Shown in pieces: positions 8,768-17,874 of a DNA stretch of 64,000 nt (position 1 is the first letter of the stretch; each line of letters begins with the position of its first letter). The stretch is from Hallella colorans. GTDB taxonomy: Bacteria > Bacteroidota > Bacteroidia > Bacteroidales > Bacteroidaceae. The position numbers and the translations under genes were made by a program. The stretch is taken from positions 1-64,000 of the forward strand of contig NZ_QENY01000012.1 in the NCBI RefSeq assembly GCF_003096815.1, read 5' to 3'. The notes beneath the pieces were generated by a model, which did not search any database, was not told where the DNA came from, and was given only the letters and a program-made list of their open reading frames with translations.

Positions 8768-9682
8768 ATGAAGAAAACACTCGCATCAATAGATATCGGC
8801 TCTAACGCCGCAAGATTACTCATCAAAAATTTTAACGACGAAGAGGTAGGCATTGAACGAGTAAAGAAACTCATGTTCGTGCGCATACCGTTACGACTTG
8901 GCAAGGACGTGTTCTCGTTAGGCAAAGTATCAAGAGAACGTGAGGAAATGATAATCCACATGATGAAGGGTTACAACCAATTCATGAAGCTATTCAAAGT
9001 TGATGCATACCGAGCTTGTGCTACATCGGCCATGCGAGATGCCGAGAATGGCATGGATATCTTGCACAAAATAAAAAAGAAAACAAACATCAAGCTCGAG
9101 ATTATCAAAGGCTCGGACGAGGCGTTGCTGTTGGTAAACAACCTCGTAGAGAAGACAGACTCTAACGAAGGCAACTTTGCATACGTGGATGTTGGTGGTG
9201 GCTCGACCGAGATTTCGCTTATCCACGATGGCACTTTAGCAGAAAGTCACTCGTACAACATTGGTACTTTACGACTGCTTTCAGGACAAGTGACAGACAA
9301 AATGTGGGAAGAAATGGAAACTGACTTACAAGACTACGCCATCAAATACCCCAATATTCATATCATCGGCTCTGGTGGAAACATCAACAAACTCTATAAA
9401 ATATCGAATGATAACAATGTTAACAAACTGCTGAGCGTAGACGAATTGCAACGCCTATACAACAATCTTAAACCCATGCAACTCAAAGAACGCATGGAGA
9501 TATACGGTCTGAAAGATGACCGAGCAGACGTTATTGTTCCTGCTGCGCAAATATTTCTTGGTGTCTCCCAACAGCTATTGTGCAACCGAATATATGTACC
9601 TAACATATCCTTGGCCGACTCTATTGTTGACGGTTTATACCGGGAGGTAAGAGAAAAAATCATGATCGAAGAGGCTAAATGA
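8768..9682 (+). CDS. ppx: Exopolyphosphatase / GppA family phosphatase
   Basis: Hydrolyses polyphosphate from the end, or pppGpp, or both. The 304 residues correspond to the two-domain short form seen in Bacteroidetes. The actin-like ATPase fold motifs are clear: SIDIGSNAARL near the N-terminus, VDVGGGSTEISL near 138-149 and IIGSGGNINKL near 200. It follows ppk1 by 121 bp on the same strand, so synthesis and breakdown of polyphosphate are encoded together. A hairpin terminator ends the unit. Choosing between polyphosphate and pppGpp as main substrate is not possible from sequence. Confidence 0.93.
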   Translation: MKKTLASIDIGSNAARLLIKNFNDEEVGIERVKKLMFVRIPLRLGKDVFSLGKVSREREEMIIHMMKGYNQFMKLFKVDAYRACATSAMRDAENGMDILHKIKKKTNIKLEIIKGSDEALLLVNNLVEKTDSNEGNFAYVDVGGGSTEISLIHDGTLAESHSYNIGTLRLLSGQVTDKMWEEMETDLQDYAIKYPNIHIIGSGGNINKLYKISNDNNVNKLLSVDELQRLYNNLKPMQLKERMEIYGLKDDRADVIVPAAQIFLGVSQQLLCNRIYVPNISLADSIVDGLYREVREKIMIEEAK

Positions 9683-9743
9683 CAAAAGACTATATCTGTT
9701 TTCAGCTAAACCACCAAATCTCTAAATATTGACAATAATCACC

Positions 9744-9777
9744 CTATATGCTTAAAAACCAGCATATAGAGGTTTTT
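9744..9777 (+). terminator. Terminator after ppx
   Basis: An 8-bp perfect inverted repeat (CTATATGC at 9744-9751 against GCATATAG at 9762-9769) with a 10-base loop is followed by a run of five T residues. Confidence 0.7.
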
Positions 9778-9894
9778 AATATGGTAAAAGCATGGTGAAT
9801 GATCTCTCGTGCAACTGTCTTTCTAACTCTTCGAGATATTTTGTCTGTTTTTTATACGATTATCAGGCACGATATTTATTAACCATCCGCATTG

Positions 9895-10470
9895 TCAATA
9901 CAACAATATCAACCCAGCGAAAGCCGCAAAACATATCATGCGAATGGGGTTAATCCTAAGCCACATGGTACCCACGAAAGTGGCCGCGAACAGTGCCAAA
10001 CTAATGTAAAAGTGCCAAGGGTTTACGATGGGCGTGTTAAAGTTCTCTCCGTTGCAAAGCATCAGCGTGGCCGCCGCCAGCAACCCCACCACCGCCGGAC
10101 GCAAACCCTCAAACACATTCTGCACAACATCCGTCCTCATATATTTCATAAACATCTTCGATATCAATATCATCAAGATGAATGAGGGCAACACCAACGA
10201 GAAAGTTGCGGTGGCAGAGCCAAGCATAGCCATAGGCATGCCATAACCAGCATTGTGTATAGCTGTATATCCGCAATAGGTGGCGGAGTTTATCCCGATA
10301 GGGCCGGGAGTCATTTGAGAGATGGCCACGATATTGGTAAACTCCGCGGAGGTAAGCCAATGGTGGCGTGCCACGGTCTCCGTTTGGATGAGTGACAGCA
10401 TGCCATATCCGCCGCCGAACCCGAAAAGGCCTATTTGAAAAAAAGTGACGAAGAGTTGAAGAAATATCAT
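9895..10470 (-). CDS. Chromate transporter family protein, second half-size subunit
   Basis: Membrane protein of 191 residues belonging to the short (single-domain) CHR family. Near the N-terminus it has the family glycine motif FGFGGGYGM, and further on SQMTPGPIGINSATYCGY, the conserved PGP region. About five or six hydrophobic segments follow. Paired half-size CHR proteins act together as anion transporters; some export chromate, others have no known substrate. It follows the other CHR half by 62 bp on the same strand, downstream of purL. It lacks any arsenic or chromium regulatory neighbours, so the natural substrate is open. Confidence 0.87.
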   Translation of the reverse strand: MIFLQLFVTFFQIGLFGFGGGYGMLSLIQTETVARHHWLTSAEFTNIVAISQMTPGPIGINSATYCGYTAIHNAGYGMPMAMLGSATATFSLVLPSFILMILISKMFMKYMRTDVVQNVFEGLRPAVVGLLAAATLMLCNGENFNTPIVNPWHFYISLALFAATFVGTMWLRINPIRMICFAAFAGLILLY

Positions 10471-10532
10471 ATTGGTAATTCAAATATCAAAATTCATATC
10501 CTCAAGCCAAGGATTACAATCTTTGTTTAATC

Positions 10533-11060
10533 TCATTTCAGCACCTTGCCATAGGCATAACCACCCACACCAGCCGCAATGATAATCCAAATCGGATTTA
10601 CATGCAGCAGCCAAATGAGCAACGCAGAGGCTATTGGTATCCAACAATTGGCTAAATTGATATGTGCGCTCTTAGCCAAATTAAACGTTGGCACAGCGAT
10701 AAGAGCCACCACGGCAGGCCTGATGCCCCGAAACATAGCGGCTATCCAACTCACATTCATAAATTGATGAAAAAACATGGCGATGAGCAGTATGATAAGA
10801 AATGACGGCAATGCCGTACCAACCGTGGTACATAGGGCCCCCCATCTGCCTCTCAACTTATAACCTATGAACGTAGAAATATTGATGGCAAACACACCCG
10901 GGCAACTCTGTGCGACAGCTATGAGGTCAAGAAACTCGTTTTTTTCTATCCATTTGTGCTTGTCCACCACCTCGCTTTGGATAATAGGTATCATGGCATA
11001 GCCTCCACCAATGGTGAAAGCTCCTACCTTAAAAAAGGTTTTGAAAAGCGTTACATACAT
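10533..11060 (-). CDS. Chromate transporter family protein, first half-size subunit
   Basis: Short-chain CHR protein of 175 residues. The ATG at 11060 is chosen because MYVTLFKTFFKVGAFTIGG matches the usual CHR N-terminus; the frame extends to an ATG at 11171, which would add 37 unusual residues. The motif FTIGGGYAMIPI and the AQSCPGVFAINISTFIGY region (equivalent to the PGP motif) are present, with several hydrophobic helices after them. It is encoded between purL and the second CHR half, all on the minus strand. Odd point: SCPGVFAIN replaces the more usual TPGP stretch, a known difference between the two partners of such pairs. Confidence 0.86.
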   Translation of the reverse strand: MYVTLFKTFFKVGAFTIGGGYAMIPIIQSEVVDKHKWIEKNEFLDLIAVAQSCPGVFAINISTFIGYKLRGRWGALCTTVGTALPSFLIILLIAMFFHQFMNVSWIAAMFRGIRPAVVALIAVPTFNLAKSAHINLANCWIPIASALLIWLLHVNPIWIIIAAGVGGYAYGKVLK

Positions 11061-11186
11061 AAGTTGACGTTTGAACGGTTTGTAAAAAATAATGCCATTG
11101 GCAGCCCTTAACATTGTGTATCCACAATGGCGAACCGTCGCTTGGGCACCAGCGGCATCATTTTTTTTCACAAAACAGGGCTATCT

Positions 11187-14100
11187 TTATTGATGCTGCT
11201 CCACCCAACGACGCGCGTTGACAAACGCTTCCATCAATGGCGTCACCTCATCGGCAGGGCGATCAGAAGGATAGTAAGCGTTCTGCCAAGGGAAGATGGA
11301 GCGCTCCGGGTGTGGCATCATGGCCAAATGGCGACCATCAGCCGAACAAATGCCAGCCACGTTATAGTCGCTTCCGTTAGGATTGCCTGGGTATTCATCA
11401 TAGCTGTATTTGGCCACCACGTTGTATCGCTCTTCCGATTCGGGCAGTTTGAACCGGCCCTCGCCATGCGCCACCCACACGCCGAGTTTGTCGCCCGACA
11501 GACTTCCAAGCATCACGCTGTTGTTTTTTGTAATGTCAAGACCGAGGAAACGGCTCTCAAACTTTTGGCTCTCGTTGTGCGACAACCGTGCCCTGCGCTC
11601 GTGATCAGGATTAATCAGATTGAGTTCCACCATCAGTTGGCAACCATTGCAGATGCCAAGGCTCAACGTATCCTCTCTGGCATAAAACTTATCCAACGCC
11701 TCCTTGGCCTTGGGATTGTAGAGGAAAGCGCCCGCCCATCCCTTGGCCGAGCCCAAAACGTCCGAGTTGGAGAAACCTCCACAGAATACGACCATGCTGA
11801 CGTCCTCGAGTGTCTCACGCCCAGTGACAAGGTCTGTCATCATCACGTCTTTCACCTCAAAGCCTGCCAACCACAAGGCATAAGCCATCTCCCTGTCGCC
11901 GTTTGTACCTTTCTCGCGTATGATGGCGGCCTTCGGGGCATTACGCCGATTATCATCGGTCTGCGTTTTCCACCTGTCAGCGTCAAGACCGAGCGAACTT
12001 AGCGTGCCCTTAAAACCGTCGTGATATCTCAAGCTAATAGGTTGCGACTTGTAGTTGGCATATCGTTTATCGGCGGTGCCATTCATGCTTTGGCTTCTGT
12101 CAAGCAGATGCGAAGTGCTATACCATACGTCACGCAGTGCGTCAATATCAAATTCATGCTCAAAATCGTCTTTCTTAACCACAATCTTACGAACATCAGG
12201 CGTGGCGTACGCTATCTTGGCATAGCCTATTCCATTATCTTCCAAATACTCCCGAAGTTCCCTCTTGTAATTGTCCGACACCTGAATTACCACGCCAGGG
12301 TTCTCGGCGAAGAGCATTTTGACAATGTCACCATTCTCTGATTGCATATCGTGCAGGTTCACATGCATGCCGCCTTTGGTGTTGGCAAAAGCCATTTCCA
12401 ACAGCGTTGTGATAAGCCCACCAGCCGAAACGTCATGCCCGGCCATTATCCATCCCTTATTAATGAGTGCTTGCACGGCGTTAAAACAATCGGCGAAATA
12501 CTCCGCGTTCTTCACCGTTGGCACGTCACTGCCAATTTTTCCAAGTGCCTGCGCAAAGGCGGAGCCGCCTAATCGCTGTTTGTCAAAAGAGAAATCGATG
12601 TAATAGAATGACGAGTTCTTGTCGTTCACCATTACCGGGCTAACCACTTTACACACGTCGCCCACCTCGCCTCCGGCCGTCACGATAACCGTTCCCGGCG
12701 CTATTATCTTGCTGCCGTCAGGATATTGCTGGCTCAAGGAGAGCGAGTCCTTGCCCGTGGGCACGTTCAAGCCAAGCTCACAACAGAAGTCGGAGAGCGC
12801 GCGCACAGCCTCGTAGAGTCGTGCGTCCTCACCTTTTTGGCTGCGACAGGGCCACATCCAGTTGGCCGAAAGATTTAAGTTGCGCACGGCCGATGGATGA
12901 GTGTTGTCCGTGGCGATAGGTGCCCAAACAATATTGGTAAGGCTTTCGGCCACGCTCAGCACACTGCCGGCTGCAGCGTTGGCCATGGCAACCTGTGGCG
13001 CGTGCCCCAAAGCCGTGGCTATACCCTTCTTGCCTCGATAGTCGAGAGCCACCACTCCACAGTCGCTCAATGGCAGTTGCAACGCTCCCACCGTTTGTTG
13101 GCGCGCCACCTTACCCGTCACAGAGCGGTCCACCTTGTTTGTGAGCCAGTCTTTGCAGGCCACGGCCTCAAGACGGAGCACATCATTCAGGTACTCGTCT
13201 ATCTTATCCACAGAGTAAGTCACGTCCTCATAGCGACGCTCCACCGTCTCGTCTTTCATCACCGTCTTGGGCGAATGGCCGAACATTTGAGCCACATCGA
13301 GGTCGAAAGGCTTCACGCCATCACCCTGCACAAAACTAAAATGGGCATCGCCAGTGGTCTCGCCCACCACATAGATTGGCGCACGTTCGCGCGTGGCTAT
13401 CTTCTGCACGCGGTCGAGATATTTCTCATCTATGAGCAGTCCCATGCGCTCCTGCGACTCATTGGCTATGATTTCCTTGGCGCTCAACGTCTTGTCGCCT
13501 ATGGGAAGTTTGGTCATGTCTATTTCTCCACCACACTCTTCGACTAATTCTGACAAGCAGTTGAGATGGCCAGCCGAGCCGTGGTCGTGCACCGATACCA
13601 CCGGATTGTTGTCGTCTTCGACCAAGGCGCGTATCAAATTGTAGGCACGTTTTTGCATCTCGGGGTTGGCACGCTGCACGGCATTCAATTCAATGCCACT
13701 GCTGTAACGTCCCGTGTCCACCGACGACACAGAGCCACCGCCCAACCCAATGCGGTAGTTGTCGCCTCCCACCACCACTATTTTGTTGCCCTTTCGAGGT
13801 TCTTTCTTAAGACAGTCGCGTTTTTTGCCATAGCCCACGCCACCTGCCAACATGATTACCTTATCGTATCCATACACCTGTCCACCCTCGTTCTTGGCGT
13901 CAGCATCGGTCGACGTGTCCGCAGACGATGTCTGGTACTCAAATGTCAGCACCGAACCGGTGATGAGAGGTTGTCCAAATTTGTTGCCGAAATCACTGGC
14001 GCCATTCGATGCCTTGATGAGAATCTGCTCAGGAGTTTGGTATAGCCACTTGCGCGGTTCTATGCTTTTCTCCCACCTGCGCTCTTCATCCGAACCGGCC

Positions 14101-14984
14101 AAGCGAGGGTATGACGTCATGTATACAGCCGTGCCAGCTATCGGCCAACTGCCTATGCCTCCGCCCATACGGTCTCTTATCTCACCGCCCGTACCCGTGG
14201 CAGCACCATTGAAAGGCTCCACCGTGGTGGGAAAGTTATGGGTCTCAGCCTTCAATGAGATGACACTCTCCATGGGTTCAACCCTGAAGTAGTCGCTCGT
14301 GGTTTGGTCGGCTGGCGCAAACTGTTCTATCATAGGTCCCTGTGCGAACGCCACGTTGTCCTTATAGGCCGAGAGTATCTTGCCAGGATTTTCTTTCGTA
14401 GTCTTCTTGATGAGCGCAAACAAGCTCGATTCGCGCTCCTTGCCATCAATAACAAATGTTCCTCCAAAAATTTTATGACGACAATGCTCCGAGTTTATCT
14501 GTGCGAAGCCGAATATCTCCGAGTCGGTAAGCGGCCTGCCATTTTGCTTTTCTATCTTGTGTAGATATTCCATTTCCTCTGCGCTGAGTGCCAATCCCTC
14601 CTCCTCGTTGAATTTCTCAAGATCGTCCACATGCTTAATGGGTTCCGGTTCGTGGTTCACAGTGAACACCGTTTGGTCCAAACCGTGGTACATGCGCTGT
14701 AACATTGGGTCGTGGTCGGCATCCTCTCGCTCCACCTGAAAATATTCCTCTATACGCGAAATGCCAGCGAGATTCATGTTCTGTGTAATCTCAACAGCAT
14801 TCGTGCTCCATGGGGTTATCATCTCACGGCGTGGCCCTATAAAGAAGCCTTCCATGCTTTCGACCTGCATACGTTCCGCATTGCCAAAAAGCCAACACAG
14901 TTTCTGCGTTTCCTGCCCGTTGAGCTGATGGTCTGCCTCAACAGCGATGATACTCTCCTTGAGCGTCTTAAAGAAATGGATCAT
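11187..14984 (-). CDS. purL: Phosphoribosylformylglycinamidine synthase (large single-chain form)
   Basis: Fourth step of purine synthesis: makes FGAM from FGAR, ATP and glutamine. At 1265 residues it is the single-chain form with an N-terminal PurS-like domain, the two FGAM-synthase halves (motifs SEHCRHKIFGG, GGGIGSWPIAGTAV, VHDHGSAGHLNCLSEL) and a C-terminal glutamine amidotransferase domain. The nucleophile Cys is in LGICNGCQLM and the partner His/Glu in MMPHPERS. A TACCTTTG -7 box lies at 15030-15023, about 40 bp before the start. The two chromate-transporter halves follow on the same strand. Confidence 0.96.
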   Translation of the reverse strand: MIHFFKTLKESIIAVEADHQLNGQETQKLCWLFGNAERMQVESMEGFFIGPRREMITPWSTNAVEITQNMNLAGISRIEEYFQVEREDADHDPMLQRMYHGLDQTVFTVNHEPEPIKHVDDLEKFNEEEGLALSAEEMEYLHKIEKQNGRPLTDSEIFGFAQINSEHCRHKIFGGTFVIDGKERESSLFALIKKTTKENPGKILSAYKDNVAFAQGPMIEQFAPADQTTSDYFRVEPMESVISLKAETHNFPTTVEPFNGAATGTGGEIRDRMGGGIGSWPIAGTAVYMTSYPRLAGSDEERRWEKSIEPRKWLYQTPEQILIKASNGASDFGNKFGQPLITGSVLTFEYQTSSADTSTDADAKNEGGQVYGYDKVIMLAGGVGYGKKRDCLKKEPRKGNKIVVVGGDNYRIGLGGGSVSSVDTGRYSSGIELNAVQRANPEMQKRAYNLIRALVEDDNNPVVSVHDHGSAGHLNCLSELVEECGGEIDMTKLPIGDKTLSAKEIIANESQERMGLLIDEKYLDRVQKIATRERAPIYVVGETTGDAHFSFVQGDGVKPFDLDVAQMFGHSPKTVMKDETVERRYEDVTYSVDKIDEYLNDVLRLEAVACKDWLTNKVDRSVTGKVARQQTVGALQLPLSDCGVVALDYRGKKGIATALGHAPQVAMANAAAGSVLSVAESLTNIVWAPIATDNTHPSAVRNLNLSANWMWPCRSQKGEDARLYEAVRALSDFCCELGLNVPTGKDSLSLSQQYPDGSKIIAPGTVIVTAGGEVGDVCKVVSPVMVNDKNSSFYYIDFSFDKQRLGGSAFAQALGKIGSDVPTVKNAEYFADCFNAVQALINKGWIMAGHDVSAGGLITTLLEMAFANTKGGMHVNLHDMQSENGDIVKMLFAENPGVVIQVSDNYKRELREYLEDNGIGYAKIAYATPDVRKIVVKKDDFEHEFDIDALRDVWYSTSHLLDRSQSMNGTADKRYANYKSQPISLRYHDGFKGTLSSLGLDADRWKTQTDDNRRNAPKAAIIREKGTNGDREMAYALWLAGFEVKDVMMTDLVTGRETLEDVSMVVFCGGFSNSDVLGSAKGWAGAFLYNPKAKEALDKFYAREDTLSLGICNGCQLMVELNLINPDHERRARLSHNESQKFESRFLGLDITKNNSVMLGSLSGDKLGVWVAHGEGRFKLPESEERYNVVAKYSYDEYPGNPNGSDYNVAGICSADGRHLAMMPHPERSIFPWQNAYYPSDRPADEVTPLMEAFVNARRWVEQHQ

Positions 14985-15127
14985 AATCTTTATGTATTTT
15001 AATAAGGTGTATGTTTACCTTGCAAAGGTACAAAAAATAGTATGATATCATGTTTTTTTAGCCGAAAACATCATAGCATGTAGACTTTTTCATGTTGCCA
15101 TGTATTACAAGGCCTGTATTGCAAGAA

Positions 15128-16381
15128 TCACAGTCTCATGGGCATAGAAAGCGCCAACTCCGTATAATCGGCCTTGGTTTTGTGCGCTTTTATGTTGATA
15201 CCGATGTTCAGGCATTTGAGTTTTGTGAAGGTATAGTGCACCCCTATCTGCTCATAATAGGGAGTTTCCACCTTGTTAGCATTGTCACCCAAGGCCCTAA
15301 ACAGATAGTATCCCAACGACATATCAAGTGAGAGGTTATGATAATACACACGATGCTTCCCAGAAACACCCATAGACCACGGACTATGCTTGAGACGCAA
15401 CCCGTCCCGTTCGTCCAACTGTCTTACCCTGTTGGCATACGATACGAGAAAAACGTCCACGCCAATCCCCGATGCCCATCGCCGCGCATAGCGTCTCATG
15501 AACGATGTTTGCAACGAGTAAGTGGGATAAACCTTGAAGTTCGACGTGCGGTAATTGGGAGCGCCGGGTGGCGTTCTGAACTGCGTGAGCTGCCAATCCT
15601 CGTGCAGCGTCTTGACTCCCACACTGAAAGCGAAGTCCATGAAACTAAAAGGCGTGAAAGGTTGTCGCACGCATGGTTTGCCAGAGCGAGCCAACTCGTC
15701 ATGATAGGGCTCGTACACTACCCCCACGGATGGACCCAGAACGTTGACGCCCTTGTTTGGGCGGTTCATCGCGCCGTTACTATGATGGTAAAAATCCACG
15801 CCGGCACGCACCCCCCATGCCCTGTCGAGGTAGTAGGTGGCATGCGCACCCGCGCCAAAATAGATAAGCCATCGCGAGCCAATAAACTCGTTGTCTATGG
15901 CATTATAGGTGTTATATTTCGATTTGGTATACCCCACCCCCGTTGCCAACGTATAGTCTATCTGCCAATGGGGTGTTCGAAGGATGGCACGTTCAAACAT
16001 AGCGTAGACAGTCACGGTATTTCCCAACCGCGAGGTATAATCCACCGGCTGCAACAATCCCCATGCCGCATCCTTCTCACGTCGCATCGTCACACCGTGG
16101 TTTAGCGCATATTTCAAACCAACCGAAAGAGCCGGATAGCCGAAATCTTTCGCGTAAGCGTCACTGTCCCTGGGCAAAACGGCATAACGCACCGCCGCGT
16201 CAAAGGCAATGGCAAAGTTTTCTCGCAGCCACTTTCGCACATATTGGTCAGCTCCAATAACCCATCCAGGCTGCACGGTCAAGCCCGCGCTCCAATGTCT
16301 GCAATAGGTTGTGTCATTTTCATTGGCGCTCACAGATAGCATGGAAAACATGCCCATCAAAAAAATGGCTATAACTTTCAT
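15128..16381 (-). CDS. PagL-like lipid A deacylase (acyloxyacyl hydrolase family)
   Basis: Predicted outer-membrane beta-barrel of 417 residues with a signal peptide (about 1-19, ending SVSA). The central part resembles lipid A 3-O-deacylase PagL: YFGAGAHATYYLDRAWGVRAG, then FYHHSNGAMNRPNKGVN. His199 and Ser201 form the H-x-S catalytic pair and are followed by the conserved Asn. Family members remove an acyl chain from lipid A. The protein is longer than Pseudomonas PagL (about 170 residues), having extra strands on both sides, as is common for Bacteroidetes members. It stands alone between purL and the divergent OmpA-like gene. Confidence 0.7.
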   Translation of the reverse strand: MKVIAIFLMGMFSMLSVSANENDTTYCRHWSAGLTVQPGWVIGADQYVRKWLRENFAIAFDAAVRYAVLPRDSDAYAKDFGYPALSVGLKYALNHGVTMRREKDAAWGLLQPVDYTSRLGNTVTVYAMFERAILRTPHWQIDYTLATGVGYTKSKYNTYNAIDNEFIGSRWLIYFGAGAHATYYLDRAWGVRAGVDFYHHSNGAMNRPNKGVNVLGPSVGVVYEPYHDELARSGKPCVRQPFTPFSFMDFAFSVGVKTLHEDWQLTQFRTPPGAPNYRTSNFKVYPTYSLQTSFMRRYARRWASGIGVDVFLVSYANRVRQLDERDGLRLKHSPWSMGVSGKHRVYYHNLSLDMSLGYYLFRALGDNANKVETPYYEQIGVHYTFTKLKCLNIGINIKAHKTKADYTELALSMPMRL

Positions 16382-16668
16382 TGGGCAACAAATTTAAGAA
16401 AAAAATCCATCAATAGCCGTATATGAGCGTGGATTTTGTACCATTAAAGCATACAAACGAACAATACAGCTTACCACTCTCTTCACTTTACGTTCCGTTT
16501 GGCGAGGCTTGTCACATGTCATCATATATTAAATAGACGCGTTTGTGGTTAAAAATTTTAAACATAACGCAACAATTTTACTTTTAAGCCGTCTTTTTCA
16601 TAAATTTGGCTTACCTTATTAGCATAGCGTGACAATAATACAATAGATCATCAAAAATATAAACAGAC

Positions 16669-17520
16669 ATGAGAAAAACAGTTTTAATAATGACCATGAT
16701 GACTGGCGCACTGCTCATCTCGAGCTGTGCCAGCAAGAAAGATTTGGAGAATTGCCAGAACGAGAACCGTGAACTTACCAGCAATTACCAAGACGCCAAA
16801 GAGCAATTGGCTGCCTCAAATGCACGCGTCACCTCTTTGGAGGACCAGTTGGCACAGCAAAAGAGAGACTACGCCGCACTGCAACAGAGCCTTGACAAGA
16901 GCCTCTCAAACACCACGGACAACAACATCAATATATCAAAATTGGTGGATCAGATCAACGAGTCGAACCAATACATACGCCATTTGGTGGAGGTGAAAAC
17001 CAAAAGCGACTCGCTCAACATGGCGCTTACCAACAGATTGACACGCTCTTTGAGTCGCGAGGAAATGAAAGAGGTGGACGTTCGGGTACTTAAAGGCGTG
17101 GTATACATCTCCTTGGCAGACAACATGCTCTACAAGAGCGGCAGCTATGAGATTAACGACCGGGCCGAACAGACCTTGAGCAAGATTGCCAAGATTATCA
17201 TGGATTACAAGGACTATGACGTGCTCATCGAGGGCAACACCGACAATGTGCCCATCAACACATCCTCAAAACTGATGCAAAACATACGCAACAACTGGGA
17301 TCTCTCCGCCCTGCGCGCCTCATCTGTGGTGCAATACCTCATAGACCATTTCGGCGTGGCTCCTAATCGCCTCACCGCTGGCGGCCGTGGCGAGTTTAAC
17401 CCGATAGCCTCTAACGACACAGAGATTGGCAAGCAGCGAAACCGCCGCACCCAAATCATCATCACGCCTAAACTTGACCAGTTCATGGACCTTATCGACG
17501 AGGCTCCCGAAGAGAAATAA
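16669..17520 (+). CDS. OmpA-family outer-membrane lipoprotein
   Basis: Lipoprotein of 283 residues with signal peptide and lipobox (LISSC, Cys at about 20). A coiled-coil stretch (about 25-110, heptad-like ELTSNYQDAKEQLAASNARV pattern) is followed by a C-terminal OmpA peptidoglycan-binding domain (about 140-265). This has the typical IEGNTDNVPI and the NxxLSxxRAxxVxxYL pattern (NNWDLSALRASSVVQYL). It anchors the outer membrane to the cell wall. A TAAATTTG box lies at 16601-16608. The gene is monocistronic and followed by a large perfect palindrome. Confidence 0.9.
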   Translation: MRKTVLIMTMMTGALLISSCASKKDLENCQNENRELTSNYQDAKEQLAASNARVTSLEDQLAQQKRDYAALQQSLDKSLSNTTDNNINISKLVDQINESNQYIRHLVEVKTKSDSLNMALTNRLTRSLSREEMKEVDVRVLKGVVYISLADNMLYKSGSYEINDRAEQTLSKIAKIIMDYKDYDVLIEGNTDNVPINTSSKLMQNIRNNWDLSALRASSVVQYLIDHFGVAPNRLTAGGRGEFNPIASNDTEIGKQRNRRTQIIITPKLDQFMDLIDEAPEEK

Positions 17521-17567
17521 TTTAAAATTGGGTTGTCACCAGAGGGTTACAACCTAAACAGCTAAGC

Positions 17568-17615
17568 AACATACAGGGGCACTTTGGTTTAAACCAAAGT
17601 GCCCCTGTATGTTTT
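17568..17615 (+). terminator. 46-bp perfect palindrome and T run after the OmpA gene
   Basis: Positions 17568-17613 form a perfect 23-bp-arm palindrome with no spacer (centre between 17590 and 17591), containing CAGGGGCACTTTGG and its complement. It is followed by a short T run. It sits just after the OmpA-type gene and most simply acts as a rho-independent terminator. Confidence 0.7.
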
Positions 17616-17679
17616 AAAGCTAATGGCTTAAGGTTGTCGACATCCTTTGTCCTTCGCATACTCGCAGAAATCGCAAAAT

Positions 17680-17874
17680 TCAAATATCATATTGGTTTTC
17701 CATATCGTTCCAATCCTCATCCTCCCAATTCCAATCAGCACGTTTGGCGCCAGCTTCAGTTCCATCCGGAAGCTCTGGAGCCTCGTTCCCATTTTCTGAA
17801 AAACCCGCCAGCAGTGCGTACCCTTGCATTTGGTGTTTCGTTACAATGGGCACAATATATCGTTTCTTCATCAT
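17680..17874 (-). CDS. Tiny acidic protein of the K-K-x-Y-x-x-P family
   Basis: A 64-residue protein of unknown function whose start overlaps the amylase stop codon by four bases (ATGA), so it is translationally coupled to it. The N-terminus reads MMKKRYIVPIV, a hydrophobic LLAG lies near residues 21-24, and the rest is glycine/proline-poor but strongly acidic, with several Trp, ending in NQYDI. The same design (KKxY[VI][IV]P, LLAG, acidic Trp-containing end) recurs at 51484-51676. Such small proteins are frequent in Prevotella; I know of no assigned function. Confidence 0.65.
   Translation of the reverse strand: MMKKRYIVPIVTKHQMQGYALLAGFSENGNEAPELPDGTEAGAKRADWNWEDEDWNDMENQYDI

Noticed and set aside
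8768..9682. Reading the ppx product as a guanosine pentaphosphatase (GppA) only
   Set aside because: The motifs fit both activities; the neighbouring ppk1 gene favours polyphosphate, so the call is kept general.
11127..12002. Long plus-strand open frames opposite purL
   Set aside because: They lie wholly within purL, whose domains are fully accounted for; no family pattern in the opposite frames.
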